A stretch of 64,000 nucleotides of DNA from positions 1,798,001-1,862,000 of the forward strand of contig JAQJZZ010000004.1 in NCBI GenBank assembly GCA_030077755.1. The letters run 5' to 3'. Made by a program: the position numbers and the translations under genes. How positions within the stretch are numbered: the first letter of the stretch is position 1; every line of letters begins with the position of its first letter. Shown piece after piece: positions 7,403 to 18,700 of the stretch. This DNA is from Filosporella fistucella. Taxonomy: Eukaryota; Ascomycota; Leotiomycetes; Helotiales. The notes under the pieces were generated by a model, which saw only the letters and a program-made list of their open reading frames with translations, was not told the DNA's origin and made no database searches.

Positions 7403-10219
7403 CTAACTAGATTTCCAAGCCTGAGGCACTGGCGGAGGCGGTCCATAGTTAACCTGTCCATTAACCATCTGCTGTTGTGGCTGCTGCTGAGCAGGAGCAC
7501 CCCACTGCCAACCCTGTGTTCCCTGCGCCTGTCCTTGAAATTGCTGCTGAGGCTGATACTGTTGCTGAGGAACCTGCTGAGCATTTTGATATTGTTGTTG
7601 AGGCTGAGGCTGATATTGTACTTGTTGGGGAGCTTGTTGATATTGTTGCTGAGGCATCTGTTGCTGAGCTGGTTGATTATATTGAGGCATTTGTTGTATC
7701 TTCCCCATTGCGGCGGCTTGGACAGGTCTAGGTTGATATATCTGTGGTGTTTGTAGGGCTCCAATTATCGAATTCCTATTTTGGTTCTGGCTTTGAGCTT
7801 GAGGAGCAGGCGTGCTAGAAGCACCAGGTGGAGGAGGAAAGTAAGGGGGTGGACCGGGTGTCATCGGTGAAGGGGCATATGGAATCGAAGCTACAGAAGC
7901 TGCACGATTATGTGCATATTGATTTTGATTTACATTTTGCATAGAGGCACCTGTTGATTGAGGCGATAGCATAGCGTAACCTTGTTGTGGCGTTGTAAAT
8001 GGTTGTTGGAGCTGGGGTTGGGGCTGTGGTGTTTGAGGAACGGAGGGAGGGAAAGAAGATAGTGTGGTTGTGGAAAAGGCAGAAGAGTGCCGGGAAGAAG
8101 GAGGATTGGAGTAATATCCGCTGTCTTGACGTTGAATAGGTGGCTGAGGAGATTTTGGGGGAAGGGCGTAGTTTTGTTGTTGTTGCTGGGCTTGGGGATT
8201 GTATTGGGGTTGAGTTTGGTTCTGATATATAATCTGAGGTTGTTGCTGTTGTGTAGCAGGGGGTGGGGGAGGAGGGAAATAAGAGTTCTGAGGTGTCTGC
8301 GGGGGAGGTGGTACTGATGTAAATTGTGGGTTGGGACTTGGTGGTGGTGGCGGATAGTATTGTTGCTGCTGCTGTTGTGGTTGGGGGGTAGGACAGGGCG
8401 ATACTCCCATTTGAGGTTGCTGAGCAGAGGGAATGACAAGCTGAGGAGGCTGATATTGCTGGGTTTGAGGTTGTTGCTGGACAGGTGGTGGCTGCTGAGG
8501 TTGAATTGCTTGCTGGGATGGGACCTGTGGCTGTTGATATTGCTGGACTGGAGCTGAGGGTTGATCAGCGGCTTGGGGCTGCTGATGTTGAGCTTGCTGT
8601 GTCTGGCCATCATTCTGTCCCTGGTACGTAGGAGGTGGTTCTTGAGACTTTGGTGGTGGCAAAACCAATGGGGCGGGCTTCAAATCTTCGAGATTTTGCT
8701 CGTGTTCCTTTTCCTTGTCCTCTGGAATGACATGCGGAGCCACAGAAGAATCCTGTCGGGCAGTTGGACTTTGTGGCTGGCTGTCGGATCCATTTGTTTG
8801 AGGTTGGGCTAATGTGAAAGCTCCCATACGTTTCTCTAGCTCCATTTGTAAGATTCTGGCTTTCAGTAGTGCAATCTCGTCTTCCATCGTTGGGGTTTCG
8901 GCTACAGAGCTGTGTCTGGAATCAGTAGGCGTCTCGATCTCATCGGCTGGAAGTTCTTGCGGACTGGAAATAAAATTAGAACAAGGTTCACACAAAAATG
9001 ATGAAGGGACTACTAACAATTGTGAAGCATCAAAATACTGGAAAGTGGTCTTTCCGGTACCGGTCTGAGCGGGTGTGCTATCAAGAGACTGCTCTTGAGC
9101 TCCGGTTTGTTGAGCATATACCGGCAATGGAGTTGGACATGGATCAGGAGCAACATGAGCGTTCATCTGATTCTCTGCTTGACCAGGCACATTCTGCTGT
9201 TGAACTCCTTGCTGTGGCGAGTAAGGTGGTGCTGGTTGACTCATATCGTTCTGAGGTGGAGGAACAAAACCTTGTTGATGTGAAGCCGGAGCATAAGATA
9301 CACCAGGTACCTGTTTTTGAATATAAACGCCTGCTGTGGCTGTAGAAGTTGATACTGCAGCGTAATCGAATTTTTGATCTTGCATAGGGGGCACAGAGTT
9401 GTTGGCAGTGCCAGGTGCAGGAGCGTATTCGTACTTGATATCTTGCTGAGGTTGTTGGTATTGATATTGCTGCTGAGAAACCTGTACCGTCTGTTGGTAA
9501 CCAGGTTGGACCATCTGCATTCCCGGTGGATATCCCATAACCTGCTGTGGATTTTGCATCATAGGTTGTTGGACTTGGTAAGTAACCTGCTGTTGCTGAT
9601 ACCCCACCATTTGGGGTTGACCCATCATCTGGGGTTGTCCCATCATCTGAGGTTGAGCGTACTGCTGCTGAACATTCTGGTACTGTATCTGCCCTACCAT
9701 TCCAGGTTGCTGTATATATTGCTGTTGAGGATTCATTGGTGTTCCTTGTGGTCTTCGATTTCCCTTCTTCTTCAAATGTCCATCATGTTTATGCTCAACA
9801 GCAGCTCCAGCCCCATCCAAGATTACATGTGCTGCAGCATATTCCGCTCCTTTCCCTACCGCTTCCCCAGCAATAACATCTGCTCCCGGCCCAGCCAATC
9901 CCAACGTCAGCGTTGAAATCGTACCCGCTACAGCCATCGGCCCCAGAACATCTCTCTTTCGCGTATTTGTAGTCGCCCCCCTCTGCTTCAACCCAGACTC
10001 GATAATCTCTCGTTTCTTCCGCGCATTATGAATCCGAGGGGCAGAAAGTCCTAATCCGACAAGAGAAATACCCGCAGTAAGAGGAGAAAAAAGAACGGAA
10101 GTAGCTGTACTAGTCGCTCCACCAGCGATTTGACGAGTATAGTTCTCCCATTCTAGCTGTAATTGTTCGGTGGAGAGTGTATCACACTTCTTCTGATACT
10201 CGACATAATCGAAAGGCAT
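7403..10219 (-). CDS. Large Gln/Pro-rich protein with conserved N-terminal hydrophobic domain
   Basis: Exons 9018-10219 and 7403-8963 with a probable 54-nt intron (8964-9017, GTTAGT...TCCAG, branch CTAAT). The intron is a multiple of three and stop-free, so the unspliced frame is also open (920 residues spliced, 938 unspliced). The N-terminus, starting MPFDYVEYQKKCDTLSTEQL, is ordered. Residues about 35-58 (ATSVLFSPLTAGISLVGLGL) and 95-120 (AVAGTISTLTLGLAGPGADV) are glycine-rich hydrophobic stretches. About residue 145 onward is low-complexity Q/P/Y-rich sequence, interrupted by a predicted helix or coiled coil (EDEIALLKARILQMELEKRMG). Such N-terminal domains recur in fungal hypothetical proteins. 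The composition is prion-like; a role in condensates would be inference. Function unknown. Confidence 0.8.
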   Translation of the reverse strand: MPFDYVEYQKKCDTLSTEQLQLEWENYTRQIAGGATSTATSVLFSPLTAGISLVGLGLSAPRIHNARKKREIIESGLKQRGATTNTRKRDVLGPMAVAGTISTLTLGLAGPGADVIAGEAVGKGAEYAAAHVILDGAGAAVEHKHDGHLKKKGNRRPQGTPMNPQQQYIQQPGMVGQIQYQNVQQQYAQPQMMGQPQMMGQPQMVGYQQQQVTYQVQQPMMQNPQQVMGYPPGMQMVQPGYQQTVQVSQQQYQYQQPQQDIKYEYAPAPGTANNSVPPMQDQKFDYAAVSTSTATAGVYIQKQVPGVSYAPASHQQGFVPPPQNDMSQPAPPYSPQQGVQQQNVPGQAENQMNAHVAPDPCPTPLPVYAQQTGAQEQSLDSTPAQTGTGKTTFQYFDASQLLVVPSSFLCEPCSNFISSPQELPADEIETPTDSRHSSVAETPTMEDEIALLKARILQMELEKRMGAFTLAQPQTNGSDSQPQSPTARQDSSVAPHVIPEDKEKEHEQNLEDLKPAPLVLPPPKSQEPPPTYQGQNDGQTQQAQHQQPQAADQPSAPVQQYQQPQVPSQQAIQPQQPPPVQQQPQTQQYQPPQLVIPSAQQPQMGVSPCPTPQPQQQQQQYYPPPPPSPNPQFTSVPPPPQTPQNSYFPPPPPPATQQQQPQIIYQNQTQPQYNPQAQQQQQNYALPPKSPQPPIQRQDSGYYSNPPSSRHSSAFSTTTLSSFPPSVPQTPQPQPQLQQPFTTPQQGYAMLSPQSTGASMQNVNQNQYAHNRAASVASIPYAPSPMTPGPPPYFPPPPGASSTPAPQAQSQNQNRNSIIGALQTPQIYQPRPVQAAAMGKIQQMPQYNQPAQQQMPQQQYQQAPQQVQYQPQPQQQYQNAQQVPQQQYQPQQQFQGQAQGTQGWQWGAPAQQQPQQQMVNGQVNYGPPPPVPQAWKSS

Positions 10220-11522
10220 AATGAAGGTATTAAAATGTGAAAAGCTTCACATTCACACACAGTAAAGAATCATGAAATGAAGAAACAAGAGTGAGAAAAC
10301 ACGGAGAAAAGCAGGAATGTGACATGAAGGAAAGGGCACTCATAGTGCGATGAGACGCGCCAAACAGGCCTCTGCAACAAGTGTTATCGAGGGTACCAAC
10401 GAACAGGTTGTAAATCAGCCTTGCCGTCCCACTGGGCTTGATTGTGGCATCCCCATTGCACTCTCTGCCCAGCCGTGTCCATTTATAGCGCGCTAAGCTT
10501 GGGGCTGAAAAGGTTTGTGCAGTGCAGAAGCAAATATTGGGCTTGGCGGTGTACAAAATGGGATGAGAGGAAGGCCTAGCCAGATGCCAATGAAACGTGG
10601 TCTGAGGATTATCAAAGCTTGGTTTGATAACCTTAATAATCGAGCTGAGCTGGTGAATGAGGGTGAAGAGAATGGGTTATTACCGTGCAAGTATATTGAT
10701 AGATTGAGACATCATGACTGAGTGTATTAAAGAGAGAAACATGAGTGATACTTGTCACCCCTCGTTCACCCCACGATCGCACGGTCGTGTTCAGTGTCCA
10801 ATGTGTCAGCGCCTCAGAGGCTCACCGAGTGTGTCCATTCTTCATTTAACTTTCCCCCAGCTCGGCACAGCCTGCCAGCCTTCCCCTCCAGCTCATGCAA
10901 TTTCCAAAATATTACAAATCCGTATGAACCGTCTTTAGCCTCAAATCTTCTTTCGAAATGCACCAATAACTGTCGTATATACTGCCATTTTCCAGGAAGA
11001 ACTTGGTACAAAAGTGGGAGGATCCTTCAGATCAGCAAATCCTCCGCATCTTCAGCTGCCCTGCGCCAAGGGCGTTCCCGCTGCCAAATTCGGGTGATAA
11101 TTTGACCAGGTTGAGATGAGGCTCTCGAGGAAGAATGTACATATATATTAATGACAGGATAAAATAACAAGTGAACACAATTATATATATAGTCGCTTCA
11201 GTATTACAAAAGCTAATTAATGCTCCGAATACTGCAATCCAGTCACTATTCTTAATCTTCATCAGATTTCCTATGCTACTATCTTCAAGATTCTCTCACA
11301 TATCATGACAGACCAGACTTCATAGTCAAACGTATTATTCATGCAACACAGCATCATGCAATAGACCCTTCCAAACTCCGAACTCCATTCAAACCCATTA
11401 TATTCCATTCCGGAGAATTGGGTTCCCAAATCCTGACCCTAAACGCCGACGCTACCAGAAAATGCCCAGTGCATCAAAACAAAAACGAATACCGAGTCTG
11501 TCTCTCGTAAAACCACAGCGCA
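10220..11522. other. Intergenic: promoter of Q/P-rich gene and 3' flank of the SPIN90/Ldb17 gene
   Basis: The small open frames here do not carry recognisable motifs. The segment next to 10219 is the presumed promoter/5' UTR; the segment before 11522 is the 3' UTR of the neighbouring gene. The two flanking genes are both on the minus strand. Confidence 0.5.
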
Positions 11523-13105
11523 TCACTCATGTGTTTCTCCCTCCAAGTTTTGCGATGAAGCCATAGTCTTCAGCCTGGTACGCCTCCTTGGTGGTGCTTT
11601 TGGAGGCAGTTTCTTTCCTCCATTTACCTGTAGTAAAGGTGGAACTGGAGGCGGTGCTTGTCGTCTACTCCTCACAGGCGGAGGAGGTTTCTTCCTTGGT
11701 GAAGTCTCTGTTTCTACAGTTTCCTTCTGGCCCTCAGCTCCATCATGTAATGCTTCCTCGAATTCGGTTTTCCGACTTGGGGTCTGAACACCTGGTTTCT
11801 CCATTACAGCTGCGACGTCTATCACACTGACAGAACTAGCTGTATGCTGTGGTGAAAGTGATATGCCAAGTAGTTTCTTGGCTACCTCGCCTTCACTTAC
11901 ATCTTCGTCTCTGAGCCAGGTAACTTTAGCTACCCGCTCAACAAGTCGAATAGTTGTCTCATCCACAGGCTCCCAATGCGCATTCGCAGATCCACCTAGT
12001 ATACTCAATACTTTCACAATTTCATCCCGTTTGTAATGTGGTGGTTGATTCAATTGTGTATGTGCTAGTAACGGGTATAGGACTCGAAGGTAGGTATGAC
12101 GCAAGGAGACCAATTCATTTGGAAGATCCAACAGATTTCGGATGATAACATCCAGCAAAACTCGCAGATCGTTTGTATAGAAGTATTCGTATGTTGCGCG
12201 GGTCGTGAAGAGGAGGTAGAGGAGTTTGAGAATTAATAGCTGTAAAGAAGTCTCGGTTTCTCGATTCAGTAGTAATATGATATTCTCTCCGAATGTCATG
12301 TACGTCGATCCGTGAACAGACAACACTTTGATGACTCTATTGGTGAGAGATAAAGAAGGGTCATGCGACTCGACTGGAGATCTAGTAGATGCGACCATCC
12401 ACTGCTCGTTCAATACCAGCTACACACATCAGCAGTTGCTCCGCCAAGATCATGCCTTTCTTACCAAGACTCGAATGACGGGATAATGATAAGGATCATC
12501 CACATCATCCGACAGCTCCTCAATAATCTGAAAGAGATAAACGACGAAATCGTCATCGACCTGCGACAAATCCTCGAAACTGAGACGCTGCATCCGCGAC
12601 ATCTCGTACAATAACTCCAGAAGCATACGATGTAGTCTCTTATCGTCCCTATTCCCCATCTTAATCAGTTCCAATAATCTCGGAAAACAGCTCTCGCGAT
12701 TCATCATTTCGAATGTAGCCTCGTCTTCCTTGCCGTCAAACAGCAAGAAGCTGGCTATGACATGTAGCGCAGCCGGCTCATCTTCTTGCAGCAGGCTATA
12801 CACAATCTGCGTCCTAACATAATCCTTATTCCCCTTGAAAAGTTCGCTCTGTAAAAGTTTCTGCGAGCATCGTGCGATCTCGTACTCGGAGGGGAGATAC
12901 TCGTCTTTGAAGTTTGTCGTGAAGTGTAGGTAGGAACGCAGCGCATTATCGATCAATTGATGGGTAGCGCATTTCGCAGAGACAATATCGTGGAGTTCTA
13001 TATTCCAGGGAAGTGATTAGCTAGTTTCCTAGATAGTATGCAAGGGAGAGAAATACCGTCCCAGAATTGCTGTTCGTTTTCGAGAGTGTACTCGAATTGC
13101 TCCAT
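11523..13105 (-). CDS. SPIN90/Ldb17 leucine-rich domain protein (actin/endocytosis)
   Basis: Three exons: 13057-13105, 12465-12997, 11523-12419; introns of 59 and 45 nt; 492 residues. The body (about residues 17-350) is a helical leucine-rich repeat-like region, including [52 protein letters not shown] and [20 protein letters not shown]. These are characteristic of the SPIN90/Ldb17 domain. The C-terminal 80 residues are disordered with SH3-type proline motifs ([19 protein letters not shown] and [11 protein letters not shown]). In yeast Ldb17 regulates actin assembly at endocytic sites, and SPIN90 activates the Arp2/3 complex; the same role at the cell cortex is inferred here. Family assignment comes from motif memory, not a search. 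Confidence 0.85.
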
Positions 13106-14527
13106 GGTCGAACAATGGTGGGGGAAAGTGGTGCTACCGAAGAAGCATAACGGAGATGCCGTTTGGCAAACAAAGAGATATTTGCAGATGATGCTTTTGC
13201 AGACAAAGATTGTAGCGTGAGGTGTTGCCGGGTTATTGGCACCAGGTTTGGGAGTGAGTGGCTGTTCTTCAAGTATGAGGAGTGCTGGGTGGGGCAGAGG
13301 CACTAGGGCAGTTTCATGACGAGGCTGACAGTGCAGCCCTATTTGGCCGGTTTTCGGGGTTCTGGAGAACGTTCTTCCTTTGTCATTTATAATTATTCGG
13401 AATTCCTTCGGCTTGAGAGCTACTTTTTGTCTCGGAGGAATTTTTATATCATTAAAATCGCGGTTTAAGTGGACTTCATGTTTGACTAAGTCTCAATATC
13501 CATCTTTGGATTACCAAATCTCAAGCTTCCAGCATTTGAATCGTGCCACCTCGTCGTGTCAGCGTCATTTTCAGTTTCTTGGTTGCTTGACTGGGTTTTT
13601 TTCCTTACCAGTCGGCACTTTACCTCTTTCATTTCGCGTCAGAATCCTAGTGCATATGTCTATATTCTTAAACTACAGGTTTTTCATCTCAATTTCAGTC
13701 ATTTTCTGTTATAATAGTTACCAGTTTGACAACACTGCGTCTTTCGTCCTCATTTCGCCAAAACACCTATCTTCAGTGTCTCTCTATTTCTCCTATGTAA
13801 TTTTATTATACTTTCTTAGTCTCTTATTTAGTCTCATGTCTTGAGTGAATCAATTCGTGAATTTGTCGACTCTCTCCACAGTATGTGTATTAATTCTGTC
13901 AACTTGTTTATTCAATGTCATCAATTCAACTCTATATATGTTAGTTACATTGGACTTTATTTCATTATATATTACTCATGGGTAGTGTAATTCCATCTAG
14001 TGTGAACTATCAAGTCACACCAGTCTTTTAAGCATTTGATGTAAATCTGTATCTGAACTTCAAATCATGCCACTTTTGCTTTTTGAATGCTACCATCATC
14101 CCAGCCCCTCTCTTACTCTTTCCAGGCTTTCAAGAGGTTTAGATCAATTACCTATTTATGTCCCGCGCTCGTTACATAATGCTGTTTGATCCTGATTTTT
14201 GATAGTAAATGATGGGTGGAGCATACAAGCGTCATCAGCGATCAGCCGGGAAGGAAGGTGTAGACAATCACAACTACTCCTTTGATACAAAGTCAGGGTC
14301 GTGAGAAGGCATTTAGGTGCAATACAGCTAACCGTTTAAACGTCTGTCGAAATCACTTTCCAACCTGCCTAGCAACTTTACCACTTTACGACACACGTTG
14401 AATAATACATTTACAAAAATTTCCCCTTAAGTCTAAGTAAATGGATGGCAATGTTTTATTTACTTGGACTTTTGAGGTCAGAATGTGGGATGAGCAAAGA
14501 TATACAGGATTTGTAGGTACGTGGTTT
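13106..14527. other. Intergenic, AT-rich, no gene supported
   Basis: The first 200 nt is the promoter of the SPIN90/Ldb17 gene. A plus-strand open frame at 13380-13844 is Phe/Ser/Leu-rich and looks like chance reading of T-rich DNA. The 3' UTR of the GH93-like gene lies at the right end. Nothing else recognised. Confidence 0.5.
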
Positions 14528-15776
14528 TTAGAAAAGAGGCTTCCCATCCCCGGGCGATTGTGACAATAGATTCTCAATGCTGACGACACTGATAGACAGC
14601 GGCCGGCGAACACGCCCCGAGTACATAGCCGCACCAAGTATCATTAGATTCTCAGGTTGACTCCTAGGAACATGGAGTGCACGACTATAAGCACCCGGCT
14701 GCGGCGTCTGATGCACCTCCCACATATCTAGCATTCCAGCATGGCTATTCGTGAAAACGTCTGAGTGATTATTATCGCTCACGATAATCGTTCCGTTCGG
14801 TCCACCCGCTGGGCTCCAGACAACATAGGGACTAGAGCCTGGCTGAACCCCTCGCACGATAAGAGGATAGCCGCGGTCATTATCGAATTTGAACGGAGAT
14901 TTTGAGAACCGGTAGTACACAGGGTAATACCCGTTTGTTCCCCATGCATCACCGCCAGCGTAGTCAGGAGGCGTGCCAGGATACTCGTATACGAGTATCC
15001 ATTTGTCCATCGTGGGAATATATGTTATAACCGTCATACCAGGTCTGTCTGTGTACGTCTTGTAGGCGACATCGTTCACCACTGGTCCCCAATTCAACAA
15101 GTCTGTTGATTCCTGGTGAGCGAGTTTCTGTGCATGAAGTGGATCACGCTGGTCAGAGTAGAATACGCCGACTGTTCCATTGAATGGTCTGGGGGAGGAG
15201 TAAGTTCACGTTTCAAAGTGGAAGAGGAGATGTTACTTACAGAATAAAAGGCTCCCAGATACAAGGGTTTCCATTCTCAGTTCCCGGTCCACTTCCTCGT
15301 GCCACATTACTGACGAATTTCCAAGTGTACCCCTTATCCTCGCTGGCATACAGATCGATATTAGTGCTGTTAGAGGTAGCATTCCGACCAAATCCACTCC
15401 AACTATTTCCACTGGCTAGCACCGTGCCAGCAGGGAACGTTCCAACTGCGAATGGTAACTCAGCGAGTGCAGGCTGCGCACTCATGCCCAGGCCGTTGAC
15501 TTGGTCCGTCATGTTGGAAATCCATTTCCAAGATGCGCCGCCGTCGCTGGAACTGAAGATTGGAAAAACGGGAGGAGTGGAGTTCAATCCGGCTGTGGCG
15601 AGAATGGTGCCGTCTGAGAGCTCTGTGATGCGGGGATAGAAGATGCTATGCTTGGAATCAGGCCAGTAAATGGGGTTGTCACCGAAAGTTTCGAAGGGCT
15701 GCGGTTTATTTGTGGAGTTCTGGCCAGCTGCAAGACCGAGGACGAAAAGAGTGGGAGCAAAGATTTTGAGTTGCAT
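14528..15776 (-). CDS. Secreted GH93-like / BNR-repeat glycoside hydrolase
   Basis: Two exons, 15241-15776 and 14528-15188, with a 52-nt intron (GTAAGT...CCCAG); 398 residues. A signal peptide is evident (MQLKIFAPTLFVLGLAAG). Two Asp-box motifs, SSDGGASWKW (residues 76-85) and SEDKGYTWKF (145-154), mark a six-bladed sialidase-like propeller. The second exon opens FNGTVGVFYSDQRDPLHAQK and includes YTDRPGMTVITYIP, a combination I associate with fungal GH93 exo-alpha-1,5-arabinanase-type proteins, which release arabinobiose from arabinan. It has many N-glycosylation sequons (NST, NAT, NGT). Role in plant cell-wall use is likely but the substrate is inferred; a related BNR hydrolase is the alternative. 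Confidence 0.8.
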
Positions 15777-18700
15777 CTTCGCTGTTGCAAATGATCTGGA
15801 ATGCAGACAACAACATCTTTGTGTTTTCCACGATGTTATATAACTTCTCGAAGAATACTCTTACTTGTTCCAGGCTATTGATGTCGAGAAATAAGCTTAA
15901 TGTTCGTAGGATTTTACCCGGTCAGGGCCTTCAATACCCCGCGGCGGCTGAGAAGCGTTCCATGCGCACCAATCGCCAAAGGAAGCTTCAATTGGGAAAT
16001 AGCAAAATCTCTATATCTTGAAACTTATGGCTTGCTGGAAACGAGTTTGGCTTGAAGATGGCTTCGTCGGCAGGACGTTCGGCAACGAGTATACGCGTAG
16101 ACTACGCTATTGCCTTTTGCCTATAGTATTAGGAAATGCTTACGGTGGGTTCAGCATATTATTAAACCATTTACGGACTAGAGAACATGTTATGGAAATA
16201 TGGTAACGACTTGAAGCTAGAGAGTTCTTGATAAAGCAAACGGTATGATAGTCCACGCGCCATAAAACATTGATTGCAGTGGGATCAATGAGGTTGATGT
16301 GATTTGACATAACAGAACCGAGTTTGTGGAAACGAGAAAACTTCTTGACAAAGATAACTTCAGATGCTGACTTAGAATTTTTGTGTTCCCTCCTGGGAGG
16401 AACAAAACAATTCCGTTATCGAAAACTCATCTGATAGGTTCCAGATATATCAAAGCAGACAACTGTCCGAGAGCTATCATCGTGCTGATAACCCTGAAAG
16501 GTATAGGGTATCATTTCGAATAATTAACTGCATAGATCAAACTTTAACCCCCTTCAACAGAATAAATAACTTGACTTTGAATTCTGCCCAAATACGCTGT
16601 GAAGGCCTCTGGGTATAGGTTGACTTGAACTCAGGGGCTCGCTTGGCTGCCTGAGCCTGCCTGCCACACACCGAATCCCCCACCTGCTACTTGCAGTGCA
16701 ATCAGATCACTTGTACTGTACATTCAAACAATTCTGTGCTTTGTGGTTATACGCAGAACATCTAAAAGTCTTTGCTATTCACTCTCTTGTGCTAGTATTG
16801 TTCTACACGATTGCCGAATAGAAAATTCCAAGAGATTCATTAAAAATTTCAAATTTCATCATACCTTTAAGCATACTCATTAATCGTTTATATGAAAATA
16901 GGTATTGTAGATGGGGATTACATGTAAACGAAAGCGCAGGGAACTGATCAGCTTCACTTAACAACATCTCGTTGCGAAAGAAAACATCTCGATACTGTTT
17001 GTATATCGAGAGAGCTATTGATAACATGAATATGCAGTGTGTGATGACAGTGTCATGAGCCTTGATATGATGCCATAGCATCAAGCTTTAATAAGGAACT
17101 TCAAACTAGATAAAAGAGAAAACACATTATGATACATGAATCGATCAGCGACGTTGACAATCTCAGAATAAGGATCATAGCGAAGGAACCGGAAGGGGTT
17201 GATGCAAATATGACATGTGAAGGTATGATTTATTTCCCACTTCCACTTATAAATGAGATACCGACGTGTAAATTTCTCATCAAGAATAGAGAATAAACAC
17301 CCGCTATCAGATCACCACCGATCAAACAAGCATTCAAAATCTACTCTACAATATCTAGCTCAATGCCCCCCCAAAACTCCAATCTCCCTCCTCCCTAATA
17401 ATTACTATAAGCATAACCATAAAAACATACCATAATAACCTCATTCCTCCACCTCATGCATCCATCCCACTGACCGCCCCCAACACAGAGAAAAAGAGGG
17501 TGTGCACTCCCGCATACAAAAGCAAGGTTCTTAAACGCCCTGTGGCGTATGGCGTAGACACCGAGTACAACTACCCGGGACAGGGTCAGGAGATAGTGAT
17601 GGTGGTAGTGGTGATGGTGTGTTGTACAGGAACGCCTCGGGGAAGGTTCCGGGGCTAGGAGAGATACGGAGTTTTGTGATGGGGGTTGGGGTGGCTAGGA
17701 GGGTGGGTAAGAGAGAAGGTTGGAATAGATGGGTAAGGGAAGGGATGTGAGGAGTAGGATGTATTTCTTGGAGGAAAGAATTCCTACCAATGTAAGATTA
17801 TTGAGAAGCTTTATAAAAATTTATTTTCCTACTTTACTCGTCGAACCTGACGATACTCCAAATTGAAACAACTTATCAACGCCCTCGTGATCGAATCCTC
17901 AAGTACCTACTAAAGCCATAAGCAAACGGGATGTATCATGTACTCGGCAGTTGCATCCAGATGTCTTGCAATTTGACACACGATACTAAAATAGATCGCT
18001 ATGTACGGAGTATGGCTATATCATTCGGTCTTAAGGTAAGAGTTGAAAGCAGGGATATTTGAGCTTAGATACGAGATGGAAGACCGTAGTTAAGGAGAGA
18101 AGTTAGGAACGAGGGAGCTAAGAAGTTTTGGGTGGATTCTCTAATAGCGAGAAGTAATTAAAGATAATCCCTTTTACTTGAAATGCATTATATTTGAGAA
18201 ATAAAAAAATTGAGTTGATCAATTATAAGGGCATTTTTCGATACTATTTTGATAATAAGACGAATCCTTATAAAGTACTTTATTAAGAAGGAAGTGCTTC
18301 GAAGTAGGATGTATTCGTAAAACCAATTTACATTTCTTTTTTCTATTTTTCTTCGAAATATCTTCTCTTATACTTCTGATTCTACATACCTTATTATCTT
18401 TGCCTCTCTCCCTTTTTCACTTTATTGGCTACGTTACTCTTCTCTGGATATGAACCTGCGTATCACTGGAAATATCTCATGTACGTAATATAAACAAGAG
18501 GTAACTTAATTGATATAGATATCGAGCAACCTCAAATCTATATATCAACAAGTTGGGACCGATATCCTAGAGGGCAGATTCATCAGGATACACTGAGGAG
18601 GAACAGAAGGGGAGGGAGAAAGAGTGATAACATGGAATGGTAAGAATAGCTGGTTAGCAGCTTTGGCCCGAGCATAAACTAGAGCTTCTGCTTCAGACGC

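Noticed and set aside
7475..9916. Several long plus-strand open frames opposite the Q/P-rich gene
   Set aside because: They are antisense readings of CAG/CAA repeats (Leu-rich shadows) rather than genes.
13380..13844. Plus-strand open frame of 154 codons
   Set aside because: Phe/Ser/Leu-rich translation of T-rich DNA; no motif and no conserved start.
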